64,000 bases of DNA. It comes from Pterois miles (taxonomy: Eukaryota; Chordata; Actinopteri; Perciformes; Scorpaenidae). Position numbers and translations under genes: made by a program. Numbering within the stretch: position 1 is the first letter of the stretch; each line of letters opens with the position of its first letter. This document shows positions 20,816 through 33,656 of the stretch, piece by piece. Below the pieces are notes generated by a model. That model worked only from the letters and a program-made list of their open reading frames with translations, did not search any database and was not told the DNA's origin. The stretch spans positions 2,727,501 to 2,791,500 of the forward strand of contig CAMQGK010000318.1 in the NCBI GenBank assembly GCA_947000775.1, in the 5' to 3' direction.

Positions 20816-23800
20816 ATTCTTTGGTATTAAGTGGTTGGATTTAAGTGTGAATAAATTCCTCTTTTGCTCACTGAAACCACATATAGCAGCCTCAATGCGC
20901 CTCATTCCTGCTCGGCTCGGATCCCAACTATGTTATTTTTCCTAACTTTATGTTTATCCCACAAAGCACTGTGGGGCAATATATTTTCCTCCACCAAGTA
21001 AATAAAGGAGAGGTTATGTAATCAATCTTTTGGGGGTTTGAAATCATAATATTGAACACAACTGTCAGCTGTGCCATTAGCATGATTCATTTCTGCCGTT
21101 TTACATTTACAATTTTCCTACAAGAACAACATTGATTCCCTGTGTGTATGTGTGCATGTGTGTGTATATCCATTCATTTGTTTGCCTTTGAGTGTGTTCC
21201 CAAGTGTATTGTATATGCATAAGTCTGACACAATTTCCTTCCTATTTTCTTCCATAATTTGAATCAGAGAAAATGTATTAATTTTGCAGGGGTGAGAGAA
21301 GCCTACACAGAGCCAGTAAATAAATCTCCCCTATTATTACCTACAATGCCCTGTCAGGTCCATACATCATCTCAGCACATCATAATTAATTGCACACTAA
21401 ACTATTCTGTTCAATTAACCATGAGGGAATGGATGGAGAGGGGGAGGGAGAAGGGATGGCGAGGGCTGCACAGTGTTCAAACCTTGATTTTACAATAAAA
21501 CACAGATATAGAGATCATACAGTTATTTAGTATATAGTTTGTTTTGCTGAAATCTATGTCTTTTCCCTTGTTTGTGTTCCTCTTTATGCATACAGACCAT
21601 GCAGCTCTGGCTGTTTTGCTACCTTACTGACCGTTCTGGTTATACATATTTCCATATTTTCCAGAAGTACTTGTATTGTATATGGACAGGAGACTTGTTC
21701 AAATTCCACTTGCCCTTCAGTGCTGTTCTAATGGGAAATGTGCTTATGCAAGGCGATCTCACCCCGGAGGCTTCACATTTTCCACCAAGGCTCTGTCGGG
21801 TCAACAGTCTCATAAAAAAAAGTGGAAAAACATTATGAGAAGGCGGTAATAGTGAAGTGAGTTTGTTGCTAACACATTTCCCATGTTGCTCCAGGAGCAT
21901 CTGAAGCCAAACATACTCAAATTCACCCCTTTAAAATCTCGGAAATACTTTCGGTCTGGGTTACATCAATTGTCCTGCAGTGAGACGCTAAGATTCGGCA
22001 TTGTTTAGTCAGTTGGTTTGGCCGTCTCTCTGTGACGAGACAACACCTTAAATGCAACAAAAGATAAATAGTGAGTCAAACAAGCAGAATTTCCTGTCCC
22101 CTCAGAAACAGACATATTTCTGGCTGTCAGGAGCCATGCTAAATGTTGCCCCTCCCACGGTGATGCAGATCTGATGAAGGGATATAGGTCAACGCACTCC
22201 TTCTGACTCACCAGCCCCAAAGTGAAGCACGGAGTCTTAGTTTGGATAGAATTCGCTTAGGAACACAGAGATGTTATGAATCCTGTAAATATCGAGAACG
22301 GGAAGAGCAAATGTAGGAGGAAGGATTACATTTATGGTGAAATAAGGATTGGGTTTAGTGGTAACAGGCTACAACAGAACTGGGTCAGTGACAGAGAGTG
22401 TTTCATCAATGATGATGACCCATGTTCACATGGGTGTCACAGTTTACAGCCAATTAACCATTCACTAAACTTGGTTAGCACGGCTAACCGTCTTACTACC
22501 TACAATAAATCAGTTACTTCTATAATTAACAAACTACTTTGACGATTACAGGTTTGCAAAATAAATTCTGTTTACAGTTTATACTCCTGCAACTTGTTAC
22601 TTGAGGTAGCGTTGTGGTTGTGATCCTAAATGCCATTTCTCTGCAGTTTTAAATATGAACAAGTAGAACAAGAATGAAATAACAGTCCGATCCTACATTT
22701 CTTTATCATACTATAATATAATCATAGTGAATGGTATTTCCATGACTTCTACAATATTTTTGGTGGCACCAGTAAGAAAAATAAAAGGGACACATCTTCT
22801 ACATTCATCCTCAACTAAATTGTGACTTTTTACCAGAGACATTCAGCTTTACCCTAAACTTTGTTTGCACAATATGATGTATGCAGCTGTTAAGTCCATA
22901 TTTAAGGCCTCTTTAAGATTGTTGTTATATTGGAAATATTAAAACACATGTATAAACTACCATTGGCTTAATTAGCCATTACATGTGCCAGTTGTGTTTC
23001 GACCATCAAACTCAGTGCTCATCCCAGCTCATCACATACTGACGCTTTGTTAAGACCCGTTGGCATCAATTCTAACACACTGGGTAGCCCAGCGCATCAA
23101 ATTATAATGCTTAGGTTTTGGCAACAAAACCACTGAGTTAGGTTTAGTGACAAAACATCATGTTTTGGCTTAAAATGACTATATTTGTAGAGAGAAAATG
23201 AAACTTAATGTGTGACACTTGCTGTTGTGGTGAATGATTGTAGTTACTAAAAAACCTGGTGCGTCCTAATGCGACCTTGTGTGTCAGTATCACACGCCAA
23301 GAGGTCAACAAAGCATCGATATTTGAGGCCGTGGGAATGAGAATGGTCTGGTCATGCTCTCATTTCGACTAGAGAAATCTGCTCTTGTGTACTTCTGTCT
23401 GTAGACCTGTTGGCTTAGCAACTGGTCAGCTAGGACAAGAATTAGCAGTGACCTACTAATATTGCTTATTTCACTTTATATTATGACCTAAATTACAATT
23501 TCTAAATTGCCAAAAGAAATTGCCTTAGCTGTATGTAAATGTCCTGCAATATCAGTCACAATTTCAATATGAGCTACAAGATAACCGCTTTATTTTCTTT
23601 AGTTAGTCTCATTGATATCAGGCTAATTTAGTTGAGAGGTGAGAGTGTCAGATATATTCCTGAAACATAAACTTTATGCTCTAAAATTCAATATGCAATT
23701 TGGCTCCCTTAACAGCTTTGTTGTTTCAGACACACTCTCCTGAACTGTAATTTTAACATCCCATCACACACATATTCTCCACAAGCAGCTCTACTGTACC

Positions 23801-24354
23801 CACATCATAGCCGAAACTTTAATAATATGTTTTGTAATAAAGAATGTATATCTCTCCACTGTCATCCTACCTTTTCACTTAGCAGGATAAATACGTGTGT
23901 CATGCAGAAACCATTTCTGGCAAAGGATGAAAGTCCCAAAGGAAATTTCATATCTGATGTACCATTTGTCACCGCTGCATGTAAGTCAGAATTTATGGTA
24001 CCTATTACCAGATCAGTAAATCCAATGTTCTGTAGCCGAAAGCTCTTTCTTTGCTTGATTTAGTTTATCTGAAAAATACATCTCACAATAAAGTATGAAT
24101 ATGTCGGTAGAGGCAATTTATATCACAAAAGAATCAAAATAAAATTACTGAGTGCAACCATGGGAGATTGTTAAATCATGTGTTGTATATACAGTAACTC
24201 CAGCAGATAATACAATTTCACTGTCTAAATTAAGTTTGTGAAACACCATCACTGCTGGGAATATACTGTTAACACCACCACTGCTAGTTCAAAGCACTTA
24301 CAGTATAATGAATTTCTGTGTCCAGATACAGCTCATCTGCACATTTAAAGGGGA
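20816..24354. other. Long unique stretch without genes
   Basis: About 3.5 kb with no credible exon. The segment near 23100-23180 holds ttaggttttggcaacaaaac and gagttaggtttagtg, an inverted copy of the cctaaacctaa dispersed word seen near 200 and 37330. The rest is AT-rich unique sequence. Confidence 0.4.
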
Positions 24355-25052
24355 ACTTTTATACTTTTGTGTTTTCTCCCTTTCCTTTAGTGCATAGGAG
24401 TCACTCTACACCACAAAAACACTGCTCCTGAACTGCCTTAAACGCCTTGCTTTAAGTCCCACTTTTTCTTCATTAACATGGTGATGTCAACAAGTAACAT
24501 TGGCTAGTGGTTAGTATGGCAAGCACTCTAGAAAGAAAAGAAAGAAAGAAATTCTTTTTTTAACCCCCAGAGGGGGAAATTTATTTTTACTCTTTTTTTT
24601 TCAAAAAATAAATAAAAATAAATGAGGGAGGGATGGGGGGGGGGGGGGGTGCCCCGAGGAGGGGGGAGGGGGGGGGGGGGGTTTGTTTCTCGGGGGGGGG
24701 GGGGGGGAGGGGGGGAGAAGGAAGGCAGCTCCCCCCCAACCAATAGTTTGTTGTTGTGGGGGGGGGGGGGGGGGGGGTGACCCCCCCATCCCAAAACCAT
24801 ACCTAACGGAATACCGCCCCCCCAAAGCTAGTTAGAGCGGAGCTGGAGTGGAGTCCAAAGAGTTTGGTTCGGTTGACCAATCAGAATAGACTAAAACAGA
24901 GCATTTCAGATAGAAAGAGAAAAGTGGTGCTGCAGCACAGCTGGTATGAGAAAAGAAAATATCATTTGAACATTAAAGTATGTAAAACTGTTCTAGAAGA
25001 AAGCCAAAATACAACTTTGCACCTGAAAATAAGCATAACAGGTCCTCTTTAA
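24355..25052 (+). mobile_element. MITE family M2, copy with anomalous insert
   Basis: The left end ttaaaggggaacttttat and the right end (inverse of aacaggtcctctttaa) frame the same internal words as 20179-20629. The element is interrupted at about 24475-24830 by a GAAA patch and a poly-G/poly-C tract, after which it resumes at aaagctagttagagcgg. Without the insert it would be about 350-450 bp, like its sister. Confidence 0.8.
24624..24823. repeat. Poly-G/poly-C low-complexity tract
   Basis: Runs of up to about 22 G, then short C runs, then G again, then C. The strand switches within 200 bp. Very high G-quadruplex potential. It may be a real expansion, but the alternation of homopolymers is also what poorly polished sequence looks like. 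Confidence 0.9.
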
Positions 25053-25514
25053 TTTTTTTGGCAGACACGTGCAAAGTGTCGTAATACTAAAGCTCATTTC
25101 CTGCCATTTTATTAGTAGATTTTGTTGACTGGTATGCAGGTAGAGTCCCCCATAACAACGACAAATCTGGACTCTCAGATGTCCTTGAGTCCTGATCCAG
25201 TCTAAAGGATCAGTTATTTTAATTCTCTCATAAATAAGATATCCATAATGCGTCTTTTCTTGTGAACGGAAAGACAAATTGTCACTCAGATACAAATTTA
25301 TCAACTAATCTGCTGTGACAAAGTATAGTTAATGCCATCAATCACTTTGCCTGTCTATAAATTAATGTGCAAAATCAACACAGTGTCACTCTAGAAACTC
25401 ACATCTTTCTCCTCTTACAACTTGCCCTTGAGCTCTGTAGTATTGTACACATCTTTCTGTTTTAAAGCAAGCCACTTACAGGGTTTTTAAATACCCGAGG
25501 AGAATTTCAAGGGA

Positions 25515-25518
<4 letters not shown>
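25053..25518. other. Nothing recognisable
   Basis: Unique sequence between the M2 copy and the GT array. Confidence 0.4.

Positions 25519-25608
<90 letters not shown>
25519..25608. repeat. (GT)45 microsatellite
   Basis: Perfect 90-bp TG/GT array, the longest dinucleotide array in the window. Long alternating purine-pyrimidine DNA can adopt Z-form. Both strand frames across it are artefacts. Confidence 0.97.
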
Positions 25609-25609
<1 letters not shown>

Positions 25610-27479
25610 CTGCACAGAAGATCAAATGAAACCTTGCTACGGTTGTGAGCTGAGGGCAGAGGGGCTCAGGGTTATGCAAATGTATATGGTGGAAAAGTGG
25701 AATTCCCCTTCAATACTGTTCCAGATAATATTCAGTGTCAAGAATGTTTCACCGCAAGCAGCTCGGAAATGAAATAATGAAATGGAATCCCTCATATGAT
25801 ACGACTGGACTCTAAAGGGCGAGGGGCTTTAGTGTATAATGTCAAGGATGGCGTCCGCAGTGTCATCACCGATCTTGATTCTTCCATTCAAATGGATTCC
25901 TCTATTTAAATTCAATATGGGTTTCTCCGCCACCATTTTCCACATTAGTTCTTAAAACCTCCATCACAAGTGACGTGAATGACATGCAATACTCCATCTG
26001 ATGTCTCACACACAAAGCCAAGGCTGGCAATTCTCCCTCTGTCCCTTAAAGATGCAGCACAAAGTCATCGTCTCTATGCATCAGTAGCGAGCAAGAGGAG
26101 GAAAAAGACCTGATTATTATGTGCACAAGATGATGGATCACACGTATGGGCTCCCTTATCTTGCCAACAGCAGTATGTATACCGCACATATCACTTAGCA
26201 ATGACAGAGATGCAACGCCTCACACAAGTCAAACGGCAATTTAACTTTGATCACAGTCCATTTCTGATTTACATTTGAATCAGTCTTTGATTGCATCACA
26301 TGAATTTTTGACAAAAAAAAAAAATCCAAGGTCAGAATACATTTCAGCTGAACTTGAAAGTTCTCCCTTTCTCAACCCGCCGTGCACTTCAATTTACCGT
26401 CTCATTATTCAAAGTGAAAATGAAAATTGGAGCCTGAAGCATTTGTATTTGAACAAAGAGAGGGAAGCAGATTATGAATGTTGAAAATGTAATTTCTATT
26501 ACACTTCCATTATTCTTCTATTAATCACAGATTCATTCTCCCCATGCTCTTCAAGTAAAACATGCTCATACAGTATTCATGTGCATACAGGGGGAAAAAG
26601 GAATCGACAGAGGCTATTTGAAATGTTTAATTTGTCAGAAGAATCATCCTTCTGCTGAAAAGAAATGCGTTACAGAAACTATATGTTATAATCACAACTT
26701 AAGAAATCACAAACATACTGTAAGTCATTATAGTGGCGGTGAAAAGCCTTTACATAAGAATAATTGCTCTTTCTCTTGTTTTTAAATCACGGTATTTGTG
26801 AATAGGGACCTGCATTTCTTTTTGTTCTCCCTGCCTTCTATAGAAAAGGCTAATATTCACAAAGAGAGATGAGATTCAATGCATACTGATTACTCTGGAG
26901 ACCCACTATTCAACTGTGGAAGAAAGCGTCAATTAAAGAGTTTTAAGCCTCCATAAACGGCACCTTTAAACAGCTGATCGACTCCATGCAGGTCTACCTC
27001 CTGGATTTGAGCTTGAGTTTTTGTTTAAATGGAACAGATTCATCTCTGGAGAGAAACCTTGTAATCCTCTTTTTAAATCTCCCTTTTTAAATAAATATGC
27101 TATTCATACACAATGTTTATTTTACTCATACACACTCAGAGGTACTGCAAATCTAAATCATACGCAGTCAAAGAAAGAAATATTAAACTCATGCCGCTGT
27201 AACACGTCTGCTTGTGTACCAACACAAAGAGTGCATGTTAAAAGGAGCGCGATCAACAAAACACAAACAGCCTATCGGGATGTATCTGTTCAGATTCATT
27301 TGGCTTATGTATGTATTCATAAGCACTGAGGCATGAATGCATTGGAGATATTTTCATTTGTGTGCAATGAGGCTTCGACATTGACCTCGCTTTTAAAACA
27401 CAACCACAATAGATGTACAATGTGCAATAACACTTGGCTGGGGTTCAACACTAAACCCACTACAGTTTATTGATACTGG
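25609..27479. other. Unique DNA with possible zinc-finger-like relic
   Basis: No intact gene. Between 26460 and 27130 three out-of-frame pieces resemble C2H2 linker or finger fragments (see findings), but the spacing is wrong for a normal finger array. The part at 25800-26130 is unique and balanced and could be regulatory. Confidence 0.25.
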
Positions 27480-27730
27480 CACAAACAGATCTGCACAAAC
27501 TGTCCTCATTATTGGCCGGTCATTAGTTTGATTAAGAGTGTAATAACCCCTCGAGAGTAAACCTTGGCTCGCCACAAAAGCAGAGTCCTCCTGCATATGG
27601 CAAACTCTGTTGTGGTCCGACGAGTGAAGAAACACAAAACCGCATTCACAGAAGCCTCCGAGCGCTCCGCAACAATAACACAGCAGGGCTGTTTTGCAGT
27701 GCTCATTTTGATCCAAATGAAGTGAAGGAG
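27480..27730. promoter_or_regulatory. Candidate conserved non-coding element
   Basis: Unique, GC-balanced segment (cattagtttgattaagag, gcatatggcaaactctg, cacaaaaccgcattcac) with no repeat copy. Overlapping minus-strand open frames show no family. Inference from texture only. Confidence 0.25.
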
Positions 27731-28839
27731 GGGGAGGGAGGGAAATGAAGCTTTTTGGTATCCAGCAGGAGAAGGAGATGTTTAAGACATTGATTCACCT
27801 TGGGTTCAGAACCACAGTATCTAATTATATCCATGGGAATCTAGTCAAGGCTGTGGTATTTCAGGGCTGGAGAGAGACAACATTCTGCTGTAACTATGCT
27901 GCACTCTTCATGAATCATATTCCCTATGTGGTTTGGCGGCCATTAAAACAGAAAGAATGCCCTTCCTCAGTCAGAGGCCATGGGCTAGTGTACCTCCATT
28001 GTACCAGAAAGGTTACCTTTTTTCTGAGTGATCAACACAGACTGTGGAAACATACTAAAAGCACATGAAATCAGGTAAAAACAGCTCAGAGGCTATTTCA
28101 CCGGCAATTACAGCAAGCTGGTTTTTAAGCCAATGGGTTTCATGCTGGTTGCATTTCAGGTGGAGATGATATGATGTAAGTAATCACATTAAACATAGAT
28201 AGGGCACCAAGCTTTGAATACTTGGCACCCCATGAAAGTGTTGCTTATGCATATATCAGCTCCATCAAAGAGGAGGGGATGATGGGGGATGGTGTCTTTG
28301 TGAGGGAGAGAGGGGAGGAGGGGGGGGAGGGCTGCTCTCTGAAGCACACAACCTCATTATTCAGTCTATAGAACAGCACATCCACTTCATTGTTCTTCAA
28401 ATCAGCCCAAACTCACTGGGCTCATCCTCCGAATAGAACAGAGCTGCTTTATGTTTTAAAGCTGCGTATGAGATCTCCAGAATGATCAGTCAAGAGCACT
28501 GTTATTGTCCCTTTCTAATGCTCCTCACTGTCAAGTACGGCGATATGATTTCTCTTCAGATCCTCGTTTGTCATTAGTAATTCAAAAATGATATACAAGG
28601 ATGACATTAACACGAGAGAGAGATGTCTCACTGAGATGTTTCGAGCGGTGTGATTTCCCCAAGGCAGGTAGCTTGAAGATGACGCGTGATAGTGAAGGAT
28701 ATGTTGGGTGAGTACAGTGTCCAGAAGGCCCTGGCCGACGTGGTGAATCATTCCCAGAAACGTAAACTGATTTCATCACATGGGGAACTGTTAGAGATGG
28801 TCTGTTGTGCTGTAGCATGCCAGCTTCTTGGCAAGTGCT
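27731..28839. other. Unique sequence with G-rich patch
   Basis: Includes a purine-rich stretch at 28268-28330 (runs of G with GA). No supported gene. Confidence 0.4.
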
Positions 28840-29130
28840 CTGCCTGACAAATAATGGCCTGCTCGTGTCGGTCCTCCCACTGGTGTTTCATGTAAATATG
28901 CTCTAACTATTCTTCTGCGGCCACATCAATCATGGCGGATATGACAAGGCCCCTTTGTTCCGCACAAAGAGTGTAAACACAGCTGGAGCACGCTGGAGGA
29001 ACCTTTCCCTCCCCTATCTTGCCACTACACCTGTCGGACACACTGCATCAAAACCTCGTTTAGAGCTCTGATTATCCTAATGACACCAATGCCTTCTCCC
29101 ACTCAGGCCATTATCGGTTAAACCCACCCT
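28840..29130. promoter_or_regulatory. Candidate conserved non-coding element
   Basis: Unique and balanced, with an octamer-like catgtaaatatgc at about 28889, cacatcaatcatggcgg, and gattatcctaatgac at about 29070, then ccctaattaaag. It is followed directly by a CA array. This is a POU/homeodomain-rich texture; conservation is untested. Confidence 0.3.
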
Positions 29131-29194
29131 CCCCTAATTAAAGACACACAGTCAACACATGGTCAAGCATGAAAAGCACCCCCTCCACCACCAT

Positions 29195-29196
<2 letters not shown>

Positions 29197-29269
<73 letters not shown>
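29197..29269. repeat. (CA)36 microsatellite
   Basis: Perfect 73-bp CA array. The His-Thr open frames across it are artefacts. Confidence 0.97.
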
Positions 29270-29271
<2 letters not shown>

Positions 29272-30044
29272 ATACACAAGAGGGAATCCATCACTCACCC
29301 ATTTATCATTCTCTTTATTTTGTCATTACTTATTTAAGAAAGATTTCCCTCAACAGTTTCTTTAATTACTTTACATCAAAGTACAATGATATTAGGACTG
29401 CATATTTTATGTTGTTGAATTGAGACACAAATTAGATATTGATATATAAGATCTGCATAAATTATGCAGACAAAAGACATAGATTACAGGCACCATTATG
29501 TGGCAAAACATATTCTATGGTCAACTGTTTTGAAGTCTGGGCAATACTAAGGAAACATTTTGGCTAATGACATTGTGGAACCACTGGAGAGCAGCAATAG
29601 AGTAGAGTAGATGTCCTCTTTATGACAATACACTCAGTGAATGATGAGGTTTTTCTTGATTATTATGTGCAGGACTTTAACTGCAGCAACAGTTGATGTT
29701 TTTCAGCTGTGGGCCTGTGCAGCAGCCAGACTGTGTAACTGATCTAAATGATATCAAATAATACATTCATGCAGTTCAGCAATAACAGCGTCACATTATC
29801 AGTCCTGTGACTCACTGTCAGGCACTGTCATCTCCAGCCATTGTAGTCTGCTATTAAAATGAATACCAGAAACATACATGGAGGAGAATTGAGGTACCGA
29901 CAAAATGTAAAGAACAGGTAGCAAATAACAGAATCAACAAATACACGATCACAATGAAATCACAATTTCACTGCCTCTAAATTTCACTTCATGTCCATTC
30001 AGTTCAAAGGGTGACATTATTCTCCAATCGCTTATGCAGAAAAC
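29270..30044. other. Nothing recognisable
   Basis: AT-rich unique sequence after the CA array. Confidence 0.4.
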
Positions 30045-30231
30045 ATATTTTGTCCATTCTGTGCTATTGAAGAAACATGTCCTATGTAGATATGAAGGGC
30101 TGATTCAAAGCTAACGAAAACACAGCGATTCTTGGACTCAGGTGATTATACGCTAATGAAAGCCTAGTTATGAATATTATATTCCATTTCTGCTAATAGA
30201 GCCTTTGTAATGCTACACACTGGTCCTTTAA
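30045..30231 (+). mobile_element. TTAA-type MITE, right part (family M1)
   Basis: Contains ttttgtccattctgtgc, gaagaaacatg, ctatgtagatatgaag, ggtgattatacgctaatg and ctgctaatagag, ending at the terminus acacactggtcctttaa. The left half is missing. Confidence 0.8.
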
Positions 30232-31320
30232 CGCCAGCAGGACTGTCATGCTTGTGGCTCTGTGATGCTGTACTGAAGCTGTTTAATAGTGCTAACTGTG
30301 CTAATATGCTCACAGTGACAATGCTAACATGCTGATGTTTAGCAGGTGTAATGCACAGTTGAGGCTAATTGAAGCGGCATTCATTTTAAATGATATAAAT
30401 ATATGCATCGTAAACCATAGTCTAAATCCAAATTTCGACCTGACGAAGGTGAGAAATGTATTTTAGTCTGGCTCTAACGTAAAAATGCCTTGTCAGGAGG
30501 CAAAACTTTACTCCTGAAGAGTTGACACTTTGGAAGTATATTTCACTTCATGTCAACTACTCATAAATCTTTTTTTCTTATTAATTTTAGTCATCTGAGA
30601 TGCAACCATCATTACCCATCACTGCAGGCAGTACTATATTTGTGTAATGTCACTTTACCCAAGAAAGTAGCTAACACACTCTGCTCAAGCTAAAGCAGAC
30701 TGTCAATTATGGCTGCAAATATGCTGTACTATAACTTTTTTGTGTTTCTGAAACCAATCAGGCTCTAAATTTACTTTAGCAAAACTGTATATTCAGCTAA
30801 ACAGCCAGCAAATGGAATGGAAAAAGCGATGGACAAGCAGAGCTCCGACTAACAAGAGTTTAATTGCATTTAGTGTTTAACCGTCACTGCAATCAGCACT
30901 GCCAAAATAAAGGTACTGTGAAGTAAATCGTTGTACAGGCCTGACCAACACGACCCAGTTGACCTTGTGGGGATAATGCAATGTTGCTGATATGGAGAGT
31001 ATGAGAGTGGCGAAAATTCAATTTTGATTCAGCAGAGTAGTTTCAAGTGTTTTTGGTCTAATGGAATGGGAGAGTTGTTGCATACAGAGGTCACCCTGGA
31101 CTGGCATGTTCCTTCTGTTGGCTGCATTCATGATCTTCTGGATGGGATTTGCTCTGTTTTCAAACTACTAATGCACACAGACCCAGTGTTTAACAGCTAT
31201 GGTGCTATTTTTTCTAGCAAAAGCACTACAGGGTCTATCAGCGTTCCCATTTTCTCAGGTCACATCTTTATTGAACATATTAGTTGTGTTAAATATAATT
31301 ATCACAATAAGATCACAATT
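30232..31320. other. Nothing recognisable
   Basis: Unique AT-rich sequence. The 113-codon open frame at 31024-31365 runs into the following MITE and has no family likeness. Confidence 0.4.
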
Positions 31321-31673
31321 TTAAAGGAACATTCAGGGGGATCTGTTGGTAGAAATGGAATATAATATTAATCACTATGTTTTCTTTAGTATAAAATCAC
31401 CTGAAACTGAGAAACATTGCATTTTCGTTACCTTAGAATGAGCCCTTTATATCTACATACGGAGAGGGTCGTCTTTACTGCGCTAGTTTCAACAGCAGCC
31501 CAGAATGGACAAACCAAACACTTGTTCTAGATTCAGATCTATTCACATTTTCACCTTTTCACATTGGCCACCGTAGTTCTCTTACATGTTTGGCACATGG
31601 GATAAGTTTCAGCTGGTTGCAATCTGCTACATCACCACTAGATACCACCAGATCCTACACACTGCACTTTTAA
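31321..31673 (-). mobile_element. TTAA-type MITE, both termini present (family M1)
   Basis: On the minus strand it starts ttaaaagtgcagtgtgtagg and carries gtggtatctagtggtg, ctatgta/gatataaagggc and accaacagatccccctga, ending at TTAA at 31321. At 353 bp it is shorter than the 12739 copy, with a deletion near its right terminus. Both ends lie at TTAA. Confidence 0.82.
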
Positions 31674-32028
31674 TGTCTATATCCCATATAGCTATATACC
31701 CTCTGAAAATACAACCTCTAACATTTCATCAATGTTTTACCCAACGTTCAACCGACCAACCAGCCCACAGTCCAGTCTAGCAGTCCAGAATGTTTAACTG
31801 ACCATACTGAAATAAAACAGGACAAAGTTATCAGAACACGAGAAAGAAATTTCAGGCACTGATACATTTAAAGTCAGACTGCTAACGTCAGCATGCAAAC
31901 ACGACTTAATCATCATGTTGATATTTTGCAGATATGACATTTACCTTGTTCAGCATCTTAGTGTAATTGTGGGTTGTGTCTAGAGACCCAAAAATTGCAA
32001 AAAATCTTGCTGTATTTGCTGCCTGGTG
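31674..32028. other. Nothing recognisable
   Basis: Unique sequence between the MITE and the minisatellite. Confidence 0.4.
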
Positions 32029-32230
32029 ACCTATCCTAACATTAACCATTCAAGGTCAATACCTTACCTTAACCATTTGCGGTCAATGCCTAACCTTAAC
32101 CCGAAGTCAGTGCCTAACCTTAACTATTCAAGGTCAGTGCCTAACCTTAACTATTCGAAGGTCAATGCCTAACCTTAATTATTCAAGGTCAATGCCTAAC
32201 CTTAACTATTCAAGGCCAGTTCCTAACCTG
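32029..32230. repeat. 27-bp minisatellite, about 7 copies
   Basis: Unit cctaaccttaactattc then aaggtcagtg. Units 4-7 differ at only a few bases, including one single-base expansion and one G/A alternation (cagtg/caatg). Units 1-3 are more diverged and one is shortened. The CCTAACC core resembles but does not equal the telomeric CCCTAA. Confidence 0.93.
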
Positions 32231-33656
32231 CAAGAGTTTTGCAATTGGTGTATTACCTTCTGGACATGACTGTCGACATGCAAATGTCTGCTAATTGCAA
32301 TGAAGCACAGTCATGGCTAATGGGACTGTCATTAGTTTAGCAGGTTTTATAGTGTGAGATATTTCAGTCTGAATAAAAGTGGTGGTCTTACTGGTCCGTT
32401 TAGCTATGCTGCCTAAATAGTTACCCTTACACTTATCAGTACTGGTTGTCAAATTTGCTGATATGATATAATTAATATCATCATGGGGAAACTGGTCTTG
32501 GGATAACATTATTATTATTAATCTACCATACCTACAACACCATAAAGCTTAACAACTGTATTTTAATAGCTCTGTTTTTAATAAGCTCACATTTTTTTAA
32601 GGTTTCCAGCACTAAGCTCCATTCTTGAAGATTTTATGAAAGGATTCTGTCTCAAAAGAAAATCAGATACACTGTGAATGGAGAAAGCCACAGCTTCACG
32701 TATGACAAGTGAAGATTGGAAGTCATTATAGTTTGTATCATAACTGAGCGATACCTGTCAATATAGAGCCATGTTCTTAACAAACAACTCACCGCTTCCA
32801 CCAGGGAAAAAAGTCACAGCTGTGCTGCTTTTCATTCTTTTCCATTCTACCTCAATGCCGCTGGACTTACCTCAACAAGACCTCATCAAACTCTGCAGCT
32901 CTATTTACAAATTCTGTTGGGAGACGGAGAGAAAAATCCAATTCTCCACAGAGAAATGGTACACTTTTTTCCCTTCTTTTTTCATATATTATTTGAGAGA
33001 CGGCAGGAACAAACCATAGCGAGAGAGTCAGATAGAGCAAAACTCTCAGCAAAGTATACCTGGCCATGCTTTCTGAATTATTTACCCTCAGCAGCCCCTT
33101 TGAAGGAGGCTGAGAGTGTACTGTATGTCCCTTCACATGACAGCTGTAAAGCAATACTCCAAGTTTGCTTTTCACAGCTCGTCTTTAATGCTCCGCTGGT
33201 TTGCCCTTTAATTTCACCTCTAGCGTGAGTCTGCCTCGGCACCCATTAGAAATACAACTTGACCTGTGACAACTTTGTCAGAAGAACCAATGACATTTTT
33301 TCAAAGGCAAAGTTTCCAGACAAAGGGTGGCTTTGGTTTTATTCAAGCTGAAATGTTTATGTTGTCTGTCTCAGATTAGCGTCACTGTGCTGGCAGGAGG
33401 ACAGTTCTGCATGTGTTTTGTTCTAAAGTTTGTACAAGTATAAAACAAAGTCTGCATTTTCTGTATAAATGCAGTTATTTCTTTTCAACATATTTTCAGT
33501 GAAAAGGAGGGAACTGCAGGACTAACTGTCTCTGCAATAAAATGCTGTCACTGCCAGAAGTATTTTACAAAATAAAAGGAATAAAAATGTGTTTGTTTGT
33601 ACAAATCTTTAAAGACCATGTTGATTCGCCCCAAACATCTGGTGGACCAACTATAG
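32231..33656. other. Nothing recognisable
   Basis: Unique AT-rich sequence. Overlapping open frames at 32771-33228 on both strands show no family likeness. Confidence 0.4.

Noticed and set aside
24528..24825. Proline/glycine-rich open frames
   Set aside because: They are translations of G and C homopolymers.
29159..29423. His-Thr repeat open frames
   Set aside because: Translation of the CA array.
32029..32230. Regularly spaced repeats resembling a CRISPR array
   Set aside because: Units are contiguous without spacers and the genome is vertebrate. It is a minisatellite.
32029..32230. Interstitial telomeric sequence
   Set aside because: The unit is 27 bp and only contains CCTAACC-like cores, not tandem CCCTAA.
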